Positions 17,025 through 23,304 of a stretch of DNA of 40,820 bases are shown one piece after another (the stretch's first letter is position 1; every line of letters begins with the position of its first letter). Both the position numbers and the translations under genes were made by a program. The notes beneath the pieces were generated by a model. That model was not told where the DNA came from, made no database searches, and worked only from the letters and a program-made list of their open reading frames with translations. Source of the stretch: PHBD01 sp964578535 (GTDB lineage Bacteria > Desulfobacterota > Syntrophia > Syntrophales > PHBD01); contig CAZODI010000031.1 in NCBI GenBank assembly GCA_964578535.1, positions 1 through 40,820 of the forward strand. Reading direction: 5' to 3'.

Positions 17025-17260
17025 ATGATTTCAGCCGGCCAGTTGAAACCGTTCGACTTCTTCTCGGAGTTCACCGATGCGGAGCTGGAAAAGGTTGCAG
17101 CGATCGCCGAAGAGCAGACCTACCAGGCAGGTGCGCAGATGTACAAAAAAGGGGATCCGGCGGCATATCTCTACCTCGTGACCAAAGGCAAGATCATCCT
17201 GGTCCTGGACAGCTACATGGGCCCCCACAAGCCGCCGCTCCAGGTGACGCTGGACATCAT
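17025..17260 (+). CDS. Cyclic nucleotide-binding domain protein, 3' end lost in gap
   Basis: The visible 78 residues begin an effector-binding domain of the CRP/cNMP class. They show LKPFDFFSEFTDAELEKVA, then QTYQAGAQMYKKGDPAAYLYLVTKGKIIL, the usual beta-roll 'G..I...GD......V..G' pattern. The rest, including the phosphate-binding cassette and any DNA-binding or other output domain, is in the 100-N gap. It is either a short single-domain protein (about 140 residues) or the start of a regulator. A frame that reads through the gap into the next gene is an artefact of the arbitrary N count. Confidence 0.75.
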
Positions 17261-17360
17261 NNNNNNNNNNNNNNNNNNNNNNNNNNNNNNNNNNNNNNNN
17301 NNNNNNNNNNNNNNNNNNNNNNNNNNNNNNNNNNNNNNNNNNNNNNNNNNNNNNNNNNNN
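17261..17360. other. Assembly gap (100 N)
   Basis: Exactly 100 N of unknown real length. It removes the 3' end of the cNMP-binding gene and the 5' end of the glutaredoxin-like gene. Confidence 0.97.
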
Positions 17361-17564
17361 GTGCGCATTTTCGGCAAGGCGGGGTGACCGTACACGGACC
17401 GGGCCAGGGAGGCCTTTGGAAACCGGGCGGTCTATGTGGATGTGAAATCCGATCCCCAGGCGCTTCGCGAAATGCTGAAGCTGACGAATGGAGCCCGACA
17501 GGTGCCCGTCATTGTTGAAAAGGGAAATGTGACCGTCGGCTACGGAGGGTCATGAGGCGTCTGA
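17361..17564 (+). CDS. Glutaredoxin-like selenoprotein, two in-frame UGA, 5' end in gap
   Basis: Reading from the gap edge gives VRIFGKAG, then TGA (17385-17387), then PYTDRAREAFG. About 45 well-formed residues follow, including YVDVKSDPQALREML and QVPVIVEKGNVTVGYGGS, a second TGA (17553-17555), then Gly-Val and a final TGA (17562-17564). The first TGA falls where thioredoxin-fold proteins have the first active-site Cys. The second falls where glutaredoxins have the Cys or Ser after the GG motif. I read both as selenocysteine, as in the small thioredoxin-fold 'UXX-star' selenoproteins I recall from this bacterial group. Downstream hairpins are listed separately. Only a few N-terminal residues should be missing. 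Confidence 0.75.
17399..17419 (+). promoter_or_regulatory. Possible SECIS hairpin for the first UGA
   Basis: GGCC (17402-17405) pairs with GGCC (17411-17414) around an AGGGA loop, extended by CC/GG with an internal loop. It begins 11-14 bases after the UGA, close to the spacing of the E. coli fdhF SECIS. Modest stability, judged by eye. Confidence 0.4.
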
Positions 17565-17565
17565 G

Positions 17566-17580
17566 CCCGCCGGGTGCGGG
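17566..17580 (+). promoter_or_regulatory. Possible SECIS hairpin for the second UGA
   Basis: A perfect CCCGC/GCGGG stem with loop CGGGT starts ten bases after the second UGA, near-ideal spacing for a bacterial SECIS, and the loop carries the GGU that SelB-type elements often show. It lies just beyond the proposed final stop, where a normal coding hairpin is not needed. Confidence 0.5.
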
Positions 17581-17625
17581 ACCGAAAGCGGACATGGATT
17601 GGAAAGAAGGAGGAACCGGCACGCG

Positions 17626-18093
17626 ATGACGAACAGGGCAATGGATGCCGTTCTGGAGAGAGCCATCCAAAACGAGGAGGAGGCTTATCAATTCTATATG
17701 CAACTCCAGGAGCTGGTGGAAGACCCGGAGGCGATAGATACGCTGAAGTTCCTGGCGGAAGAGGAAAAGGCGCACAAGGCCTACCTCTTGCGCTACCGCG
17801 AGGGTGGTTTCTACGAGCTCATGACCGATGCGAGCCGGATCGCCGACTACAAGGTGGTTGAGCATGCGGACCGGCCGGAGATTCGCAAGGGAATGACGAC
17901 GCGTGATGTATACCTCGTGGCGGCGGCGAAAGAGCTGGCGGCCCACAACCTCTATCAGGAGCTGGCGGCCATTCACCCCGGCGGAGCCGTGAAGGACATG
18001 CTCATTCGGATGGCCAAAGAGGAGCTGCGCCACAAGGAAAAGGTCGAGTACCTCTACACCAACACGGCCTTCCCGCAGACGGCGGGAGGATAG
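17626..18093 (+). CDS. Rubrerythrin-like ferritin-family protein
   Basis: A 155-residue four-helix diiron protein. The start at MTNRAMDAV follows AAGGAGG (spacing 12, rather long). Metal-ligand motifs are visible: Glu in AIQNEEEAYQFYMQL, EEEKAHKAYL, AAAKELAAHNLYQ and AKEELRHKEKVEYLY, giving two ExxH pairs and paired helices. No C-terminal rubredoxin domain is present, so this is the short erythrin or ferritin-like form. Such proteins reduce peroxide or handle iron in anaerobes. Its position right after the glutaredoxin-like selenoprotein suggests a shared oxidative-stress role. Confidence 0.88.
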   Translation: MTNRAMDAVLERAIQNEEEAYQFYMQLQELVEDPEAIDTLKFLAEEEKAHKAYLLRYREGGFYELMTDASRIADYKVVEHADRPEIRKGMTTRDVYLVAAAKELAAHNLYQELAAIHPGGAVKDMLIRMAKEELRHKEKVEYLYTNTAFPQTAGG

Positions 18094-18126
18094 AGGAACC
18101 TGTCGGGAACCCGGAATGGCGCCTCC

Positions 18127-18169
18127 GCGGGGAATGGATCGGCTCGATCCCCTGCGGGGGCTGTTTTTT
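18127..18169 (+). terminator. Rho-independent terminator after the rubrerythrin-like gene
   Basis: GGATC/GATCC around a GGCTC loop, extended by GCGGGG with CCCTGC (imperfect), then GGGGC and a run of eight T. It closes the plus-strand unit about 35 bases after the stop codon. Confidence 0.75.
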
Positions 18170-18257
18170 TTGGGTTCCGAACCGGAATATGATATGAAAT
18201 GGGGCCGTCGCGGCCGGACCTGCCGCGGAAGAAAAAAACAATCCAGGGAGGCATGGT

Positions 18258-19685
18258 ATGCACATCAAGAAGAGTTTCCTGTGTTGCCTGTTCCTGGCCG
18301 GAGCGATTCTCTTCGCACCCGGCATTCCGACCGTGGCGGTCGAGGCTGCTTCGGCGCCTGCCGGAGCGGTGTCCGGAGGCTTTGCCGATCTGGCGGAGCG
18401 GCTCAGCCCTGCCGTGGTCAACATCAGCACGACGAAAACCGTGAAAAGCGGCGGCGCCGGCCCGTTCGGCAACATGCCCCGAAGCCCCTTTTTCGGAGAC
18501 GACTTCTACCGCCGCTTCTTCGGCGACCAGCCGAATCGGGAATTCCGTCAGCGCGGCTTGGGCTCCGGATTCATCATCTCCCGGGACGGCTATATCTTCA
18601 CCAACAACCACGTGATCGCCGGGGCGGATAAAATCCTGGTGAAACTGGTCGGCGGGAAGGAGTACCCGGCGGAGATCGTTGGCCGGGACGCCAACACGGA
18701 CATCGCCCTCATCAAGATCAAGCCGAACGGCAACCTGCCCACGACCGTCCTGGGCGATTCCGACAAGCTCAGAGTCGGTGACTGGGTCCTCGCCATCGGA
18801 AACCCCTTCGGACTCGAACAGACCGTGACGGCCGGAATTGTCAGCGCCAAGGCGCGCTCCATCGGCGCAGGCCCCTACGACGAGTTCATCCAGACGGACG
18901 CCTCCATCAATCCGGGCAACTCCGGCGGCCCGCTGTTCAACCTGAAGGGTGAGGTCGTGGGGATCAACACGGCCATCGTCGCCCAGGGGCAGGGAATCGG
19001 CTTTGCCGTCCCCGTCAACATGGCAAAGGAAATCTACAACGACCTGAAGACGAAGGGCAAGGTCACCCGCGGCTGGCTTGGCGTCGCCGTCCAGGATCTG
19101 ACGGAGGAAATGGCCGCCAGCCTGAAAATCGCAGGGAAACAGGGAGCCCTGGTGGGAGATGTATTCCCGGGCGAGCCGGCGGACAAGGCGGGCATCAAGA
19201 CGGGCGACCTGATCTTCGAGATCGGCGGAAAGGCCGTCCAGAACACCCACGATCTTCTGCGCATTGTGGCAACCCTCCAGGTTGGCCGGAAAGTGGCCGT
19301 CAAGATCGTCCGGGACGGCCGGGAGCGGACCGTCGAAGCGACGATCGGCGAGCGCAAGGATGCCCGGGAAATCGCCCGCATCGGAAAGGGAGCCGAGCGG
19401 TTCGGAATGACCGTCCAGGAGATCACCCCGGAAATGGCACGCCACTTTGGAATGGCCGAGAAGGCCGGCGTCGTGGTGACCCGGGTGGCGGAGGGGAGTC
19501 CTGCCGAGGAGGCAGGAATTCAGGCGCAGGACGTGATTCTCCGGGTGAACCGGACGGAGATCCGGTCGATGAAGGATTATGATCAGGCGACTGCGGGCGC
19601 GAAGGAGGGAGACTCGCTCCTGTTCCTTTTCCGTCGCGGAGACAGCAATTTCTTCGTCACCCTGAAAATTCAGAAAACGAAATAG
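18258..19685 (+). CDS. degP: DegP/DegQ-type periplasmic serine protease (HtrA)
   Basis: A 475-residue HtrA-family protease that degrades misfolded envelope proteins. A signal peptide covers about 1-32 (Cys-rich hydrophobic core, ending near VEAAS). The catalytic triad is His118 (FTNNHVIAG), Asp148 (DANTDIALIKI) and Ser222 (NPGNSGGPL). Two PDZ domains follow (about 275-370 and 385-470) with GWLGVAVQ and KAGVVVTRV carboxylate-binding loops. The F-rich LA-loop region FFGDDFYRRFFGD before the first strand is characteristic. CAGGGAGG lies six bases upstream of the ATG. The nitroreductase gene begins 17 bases after its stop. Confidence 0.95.
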   Translation: MHIKKSFLCCLFLAGAILFAPGIPTVAVEAASAPAGAVSGGFADLAERLSPAVVNISTTKTVKSGGAGPFGNMPRSPFFGDDFYRRFFGDQPNREFRQRGLGSGFIISRDGYIFTNNHVIAGADKILVKLVGGKEYPAEIVGRDANTDIALIKIKPNGNLPTTVLGDSDKLRVGDWVLAIGNPFGLEQTVTAGIVSAKARSIGAGPYDEFIQTDASINPGNSGGPLFNLKGEVVGINTAIVAQGQGIGFAVPVNMAKEIYNDLKTKGKVTRGWLGVAVQDLTEEMAASLKIAGKQGALVGDVFPGEPADKAGIKTGDLIFEIGGKAVQNTHDLLRIVATLQVGRKVAVKIVRDGRERTVEATIGERKDAREIARIGKGAERFGMTVQEITPEMARHFGMAEKAGVVVTRVAEGSPAEEAGIQAQDVILRVNRTEIRSMKDYDQATAGAKEGDSLLFLFRRGDSNFFVTLKIQKTK

Positions 19686-19702
19686 AAGGAGAAAACAAAG
19701 CA

Positions 19703-20374
19703 ATGGAACTTCGCGCCGCCGTCCGGGAAAGACGGAGCATCCGGCAGTTTCGCAGGGAAGCGGTCCCTCGGGAGCTGATCGAGGAAATCCTTCAGGATGC
19801 CCGTTATGCCCCGTCCTGGGGAAACACCCAGCCCTGGGAGATCTTCGCGGTCACCGGAAAGGCTCTCGAGGCCTTCCGGTCCGCAAACCGGGAGAGCCTT
19901 CTCCAGGGCATCCCCACCGCACCGGAGGCCCCCATGCCCCAGGAATGGCCGGAGGCCCTGAAAAAGCGATATACGGGAACCGGACGCGTCGTGCTGGAGG
20001 CCCAGTCCATCGCCCGGGAGGACAAGCAGGCGCGGCTCGACTACGCCGTGCGCATGTTCTCCCTCTTCGATGCCCCGGTCCTCCTGATCCTCTGCACCAA
20101 CCGCAGCCTGCCCGAGGGATACTCCATGCTGGACTGTGGCCTGCTACTCCAGACGATCTGCCTCCTCGCCAGGGACCGCGGCCTGGGCAGCTGCATCCTG
20201 GCCTGCTCCGTCAGTTATCCGGATCTGATCCGCAAACTCCTCCCCGTGCGGGAGGAGCAGCGGATCGTAATGGGCGTGGCTGTCGGCTGGCCTGACGAGG
20301 ATGCGCCGCTGAACCGGTTCCCCCGGGAGCGGGCCGGGCTGGGAGAAATCGTCACCTGGGTGAGCGGTTCATGA
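19703..20374 (+). CDS. Nitroreductase-family flavoprotein
   Basis: A 223-residue FMN-dependent oxidoreductase of the nitroreductase superfamily. The FMN-binding N-terminus is typical: RAAVRERRSIRQFRREAVPRE, then ARYAPSWGNTQPWEIFAVTG. The C-terminal part has the GLGSCILA stretch and the VMGVAVGWPDE strand that completes the flavin pocket. The physiological substrate cannot be read from the sequence. The stop overlaps the hydrolase start by four bases, so the two are translationally coupled. Confidence 0.9.
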   Translation: MELRAAVRERRSIRQFRREAVPRELIEEILQDARYAPSWGNTQPWEIFAVTGKALEAFRSANRESLLQGIPTAPEAPMPQEWPEALKKRYTGTGRVVLEAQSIAREDKQARLDYAVRMFSLFDAPVLLILCTNRSLPEGYSMLDCGLLLQTICLLARDRGLGSCILACSVSYPDLIRKLLPVREEQRIVMGVAVGWPDEDAPLNRFPRERAGLGEIVTWVSGS

Positions 20375-21249
20375 CAACGCAGGAAAAGCGCGCCCCCTTC
20401 CCGGAGGTCCGCCGGGAAACGGTCGGAGGCGCGGAGCTCGATTATCTCTATTATGAAGGGAGCGGGCCCGACGTGGTCCTGCTTCACGCCACAGGCTTCC
20501 TTCCCTGGCTCTGGCACCCGATTGCCCGGAAACTGGCGCCGCCCTGCCGCGTCCTGGCGCCTTATTTCTGCGACCATCGCCCGGCGGATCCCGATGAAGG
20601 AGGACTTTCCTGGGAAACGCTTGCCGAGGATCTGGCCGTATTCTCAAGGCAGCTTGGCCTCGAAAGGCCTTACCTGATCGGTCACTCCATGGGCGCCACG
20701 GTCATTACGATCACCGCCGCCATGTTCGACCTCGCCCCTCGGGGGCTGGTCCTGATCGAGCCGATCTTCCTTCCCGACGAGATTTACAGGATGAACATGC
20801 GGGTGGAAGACCACCCGCTCGCCTCCAAGTCCATCAAGCGACGGAACGGCTGGCATGACGCGGCGGAGGTGAAGGCATATCTCCGTTCCAGGAAAATGTT
20901 CGAGACATGGGACGAGGAGATCCTGGACCTCTACGTCCGGTATGGTTTCCTGGAACGCGATGCGGGCGGCCTTGAGCTGGCCTGTTCCCCCAGGCGGGAA
21001 GCGGCGCTGTTCATGGGAGGAAACCGCCTGAATCCCTGGCCGTTCCTGGAAAAGGTCTCCTGCCCCGTTCTCGTGATCGAGGGGGAACGAAGCGAGAATC
21101 GCTCCTTCATCGATCTGAAGAAAGCTGCCGGGCATTTCCCCCGCGGCTCCTATCGGCTGATCGAGGGGGCCGGACATTTGATCCCCATGGAGAGACCCGA
21201 TGAGATCGGAATCATGATTCATGAGCATTTAGGATTGAAAACATCTTGA
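20371..21249 (+). CDS. Alpha/beta hydrolase
   Basis: A 292-residue cytoplasmic alpha/beta-fold hydrolase. The nucleophile elbow GHSMGA places Ser106. The catalytic His is in GAGHLIPMERPDE (about His269). The oxyanion strand is VVLLHATGF near 35-43. The usual acid position after strand 7 reads VIEGERSE, so the acid may be Glu rather than Asp. A lid of about 70 residues separates strands 6 and 7. Coupling to a nitroreductase suggests a small catabolic or detoxification unit; the substrate is unknown. Confidence 0.88.
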   Translation: MTTQEKRAPFPEVRRETVGGAELDYLYYEGSGPDVVLLHATGFLPWLWHPIARKLAPPCRVLAPYFCDHRPADPDEGGLSWETLAEDLAVFSRQLGLERPYLIGHSMGATVITITAAMFDLAPRGLVLIEPIFLPDEIYRMNMRVEDHPLASKSIKRRNGWHDAAEVKAYLRSRKMFETWDEEILDLYVRYGFLERDAGGLELACSPRREAALFMGGNRLNPWPFLEKVSCPVLVIEGERSENRSFIDLKKAAGHFPRGSYRLIEGAGHLIPMERPDEIGIMIHEHLGLKTS

Positions 21250-21273
21250 AATCCTCGTCGTTTTCCGTATAGA
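21246..21273 (+). promoter_or_regulatory. Candidate sigma70 promoter for the desulforedoxin-like gene
   Basis: TTGAAA (21246-21251, 5 of 6) and TATAGA (21268-21273, 4 of 6) with a 16-base spacer. The -35 box overlaps the stop codon of the hydrolase. The predicted start is about 60 bases before the ATG. Confidence 0.5.
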
Positions 21274-21341
21274 GAAAACCAGTGATCGCGGATACCCCGT
21301 CAGGACAAGCAACTGCATATCCATGAAGGAGGGATAAACGC

Positions 21342-21692
21342 ATGGCAAAGGTAAAAAAGGGAGATAAATTCCGTTGCGACGTTTGCGGCTTGGTTGTTGT
21401 CGTGGACGAGTTTGGCAGGGCTGGAGCAGCGGAAATTCTATGCTGCCAGGGGAAACCCATGAACAAGGCAAAGGCTGTCGTCGCGAAAAAAGCGGCGCCG
21501 AAGCCCGCTGCCAAGGCGGCCGCCGCCAAAGCCGCACCCGCCGCGAAGAAGGCCGCCCCCAAGAAGGCCGTAGCCAAGAAGGCCGCTGCCAAACCTGCTG
21601 CCAAGCCCGCCGCAAAAAAGCCTGCCGCAAAAAAAGCGGCAGCGGCGCCGAAGGCACCGGCCAAGAAAGCAGCCGCCAAGGGCAAGAAGTAA
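21342..21692 (+). CDS. Desulforedoxin-like domain fused to histone-H1-like tail
   Basis: A 116-residue basic protein. Residues 4-40 match a desulforedoxin or desulfoferrodoxin N-terminal domain: KGDKFRCDVCGLVVVVDE with Cys12/Cys15, then ILCCQGKPM with adjacent Cys34/Cys35, the hallmark FeS4 spacing. Residues 41-116 are almost only Lys, Ala and Pro in KKAAPKP- and AKKAAAK-like repeats, as in histone H1 tails and bacterial AlgP/HU-tail proteins, and should be disordered and bind nucleic acid. The usual Gly-Cys-Gly of desulforedoxin (here EFGRAG) is not conserved. A GGAGG site precedes the ATG, and a strong terminator follows, so it is probably monocistronic. Confidence 0.8.
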   Translation: MAKVKKGDKFRCDVCGLVVVVDEFGRAGAAEILCCQGKPMNKAKAVVAKKAAPKPAAKAAAAKAAPAAKKAAPKKAVAKKAAAKPAAKPAAKKPAAKKAAAAPKAPAKKAAAKGKK

Positions 21693-21728
21693 TCATTCAT
21701 TACCTCGGAAGCGATCACAAAAGAAAGA

Positions 21729-21768
21729 CCCCGCCTGGAACGGATATGAACCGAGCGGGGCTTTTTTT
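21729..21768 (+). terminator. Rho-independent terminator
   Basis: Stem of about ten pairs with one mismatch (CCCCGC at 21729-21734 with GCGGGG at 21755-21760, extended inwards), followed by seven T. It lies about 36 bases after the desulforedoxin-like gene. Confidence 0.85.
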
Positions 21769-21775
21769 CTGACAT

Positions 21776-21893
21776 GCTGTTGAAAAACGCCCGCCTGCGG
21801 CGTTTCCCTCGCCCCTCGACAATCGACGTACCAAGAGTACGCCTCATGTCTCGGGACTTCGGGGGCCTTGCATGCGGACATTTTTGAACAGCC
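21776..21893. repeat. Long imperfect palindromic repeat, copy 2
   Basis: Arms GCTGTTGAAAAACGCCCGCC (from 21776) and the reverse complement ending TTTTTGAACAGCC (21893) pair over about 23 bases with roughly five mismatches. The centre is GTAC-CAAGA-GTAC (near 21828-21840), as in copy 1. CTGCGGCGTT is shared with the fragment at 3923-3956. No ORF is present. Confidence 0.7.
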
Positions 21894-21907
21894 TTGGAAG
21901 GTAATTT

Positions 21908-21926
21908 CTAACAGGCTGTTGAAAAA
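21908..21926. repeat. Extra repeat terminus
   Basis: AACAGGCTGTTGAAAAA (21910-21926) repeats the left terminus of the palindromic element 15 bases after the right end of copy 2. It may be a truncated neighbouring copy; nothing recognisable continues after it. Confidence 0.55.
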
Positions 21927-21969
21927 GAAATGAACTTCCATCGGGACGGGATGACGAAGCGGAACAGGC

Positions 21970-22179
21970 ATGGAACGACTGCAGACCTCTGAAACCACCC
22001 GCTGGTGCGCAAGCCACGGGTACTTCATTGCCGTCGAGGCCTGCCAGGGCCGGGCGATGAAAAGGCCGCGCTGCCGCCGCTGCCTTCTGCTGTGGCGGCA
22101 GATGCCGCTCCCCTTCTTCGAAGACACTCGTGAAGTGGACCGTAAGAAAAAGGCACGGCACGCATCAGGCCCGGCCTGA
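21970..22179 (+). CDS. Possible small basic Cys-rich protein
   Basis: An open frame of 69 residues with several Cys and many basic residues (RPRCRRC near 32-38). No convincing ribosome binding site precedes the ATG, and I recognise no family. It starts 43 bases after the repeat terminus. It may be a small zinc-binding protein or chance coding in GC-rich DNA. Kept because the 522-base stretch between neighbouring genes otherwise holds only a terminator and repeats. Confidence 0.3.
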   Translation: MERLQTSETTRWCASHGYFIAVEACQGRAMKRPRCRRCLLLWRQMPLPFFEDTREVDRKKKARHASGPA

Positions 22180-22214
22180 CCGGCGGAACCCAGGGAGCGA
22201 AAAGGAAGCGCAAC

Positions 22215-22517
22215 ATGTTCAGGGACACGGCGGAGCAGTGGGTTGAAGACCTGAAGGCCCGCGGGAAGTTGCAGAACCTGGACGATGCATCGGTCCGGAA
22301 ACTGGTGGGCGATTATGCCGCCCGCATCGAGGCGTTCTATCATGAAGCGGTCCATCGCCAGCTCGAACCGATCGGGAAAGGGGCCGAATACGAGCGGATG
22401 ATTCTCTTCGACACCCAGTACCTGCATAAATATCTGAACCAGACGATTCCGGGCTACCCGGCATTCCGCTTCGATGTTCTCCAGGAGGCCCGAAAGGCGA
22501 TCCTGGGAGATTCGTGA
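22215..22517 (+). CDS. Conserved-looking small protein, unknown function
   Basis: A 100-residue soluble, mostly helical protein (WVEDLKARGKLQNLDD, then VRKLVGDYAARIEAFYHEAVHRQLEP). No known motif. AAGGAAGC about eight bases before the ATG is a reasonable binding site. Its stop overlaps the GTG start of the MBL-fold gene by three bases, so the pair is probably translated together and may act together. Confidence 0.65.
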   Translation: MFRDTAEQWVEDLKARGKLQNLDDASVRKLVGDYAARIEAFYHEAVHRQLEPIGKGAEYERMILFDTQYLHKYLNQTIPGYPAFRFDVLQEARKAILGDS

Positions 22518-23278
22518 CCGGAAGTCCGATGGACGTTCATTTCCTGGGAACGAACGGCTGGTACGACACGGAAACGGGAAATACGATCTGCACCCTGATC
22601 CGCACGGACCGGTGGGACATTCTCCTCGATGCGGGATACGGTATCGCCAGGGCCGACCGCCACCTCGCGACGGACCCGGCCCGTCCAGCAATTCTCCTCC
22701 TCAGCCATTTCCATCTTGACCACGTGGCGGGTCTCCACACCCTGGTCAAATTCCGGTTTCCCGAGGGCCTGCTCATTGCCGGTCCGGAGGGGTCCCGGAA
22801 AACCCTGGACGTCCTCGTGAACGCTCCGTTCACCATTCCCCTGGCAGAGCTTCCCTACCCGGTGGAAGTCCTGGAACTGCCGGACGACCTGGCCCGGATT
22901 CCCTTTCCGCTTCTGGCCCTTCCCCTGCGACACGCCGGGATCACCCTGGGGTTCCGCATCGAGGCGGAGGGGTTGACCGTGACCTATTGCCCCGATACCG
23001 GCTACTGCGAAAACGCCCTGTCCCTGGCCCGCGGCGCCGACCTCCTCATTGCCGAATGCGCCTACCGGAGCGGTCAGGGAAATGAGGACTGGCCCCACCT
23101 GAACCCCGAGACAGCGGCCCGGATCGCCCTGGAGGCAGGGGTCCGCAGGCTGGTTCTGGTTCACTTCGACGCCCGGACACATCCGACCTTCCGGGAACGG
23201 GAGGAATCGGAAGCCGCGGCCCGCCTTATTTTCCCGGAGACCGTCGCCGCCCGGGACGACACCTGCATTTCTCTCTGA
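22514..23278 (+). CDS. MBL-fold metallo-hydrolase
   Basis: A 254-residue metallo-beta-lactamase-fold protein of the RNase Z/PhnP-like branch. The metal-binding motif SHFHLDHVAG (H-x-H-x-D-H) is near residues 69-78. Later ligands are in the YCPDTGY strand and the LVLVHFDART segment near the C-terminus. GTG at 22514 is preferred because GGGAG precedes it and it overlaps the upstream stop; an ATG five codons later (MDVHFLGTNG) is the alternative. RNase Z, cyclic nucleotide phosphodiesterase or PhnP-like activity cannot be separated by eye. Confidence 0.85.
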   Translation: MTGSPMDVHFLGTNGWYDTETGNTICTLIRTDRWDILLDAGYGIARADRHLATDPARPAILLLSHFHLDHVAGLHTLVKFRFPEGLLIAGPEGSRKTLDVLVNAPFTIPLAELPYPVEVLELPDDLARIPFPLLALPLRHAGITLGFRIEAEGLTVTYCPDTGYCENALSLARGADLLIAECAYRSGQGNEDWPHLNPETAARIALEAGVRRLVLVHFDARTHPTFREREESEAAARLIFPETVAARDDTCISL

Positions 23279-23304
23279 GCCATACCTTACGCCGCGAAAT
23301 TCCG

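Noticed and set aside
17385..17387. TGA as a true stop or a frameshift producing a pseudogene
   Set aside because: The downstream frame keeps a complete thioredoxin-fold pattern, and the TGA is exactly at the catalytic position, which a random mutation would rarely hit; a second TGA at another redox position strengthens this.
21478..21690. Lys/Ala/Pro repeats as a non-coding tandem repeat
   Set aside because: The frame is continuous with the desulforedoxin-like domain, begins with a good ribosome binding site and ends in a stop followed by a terminator, so it is a protein tail.
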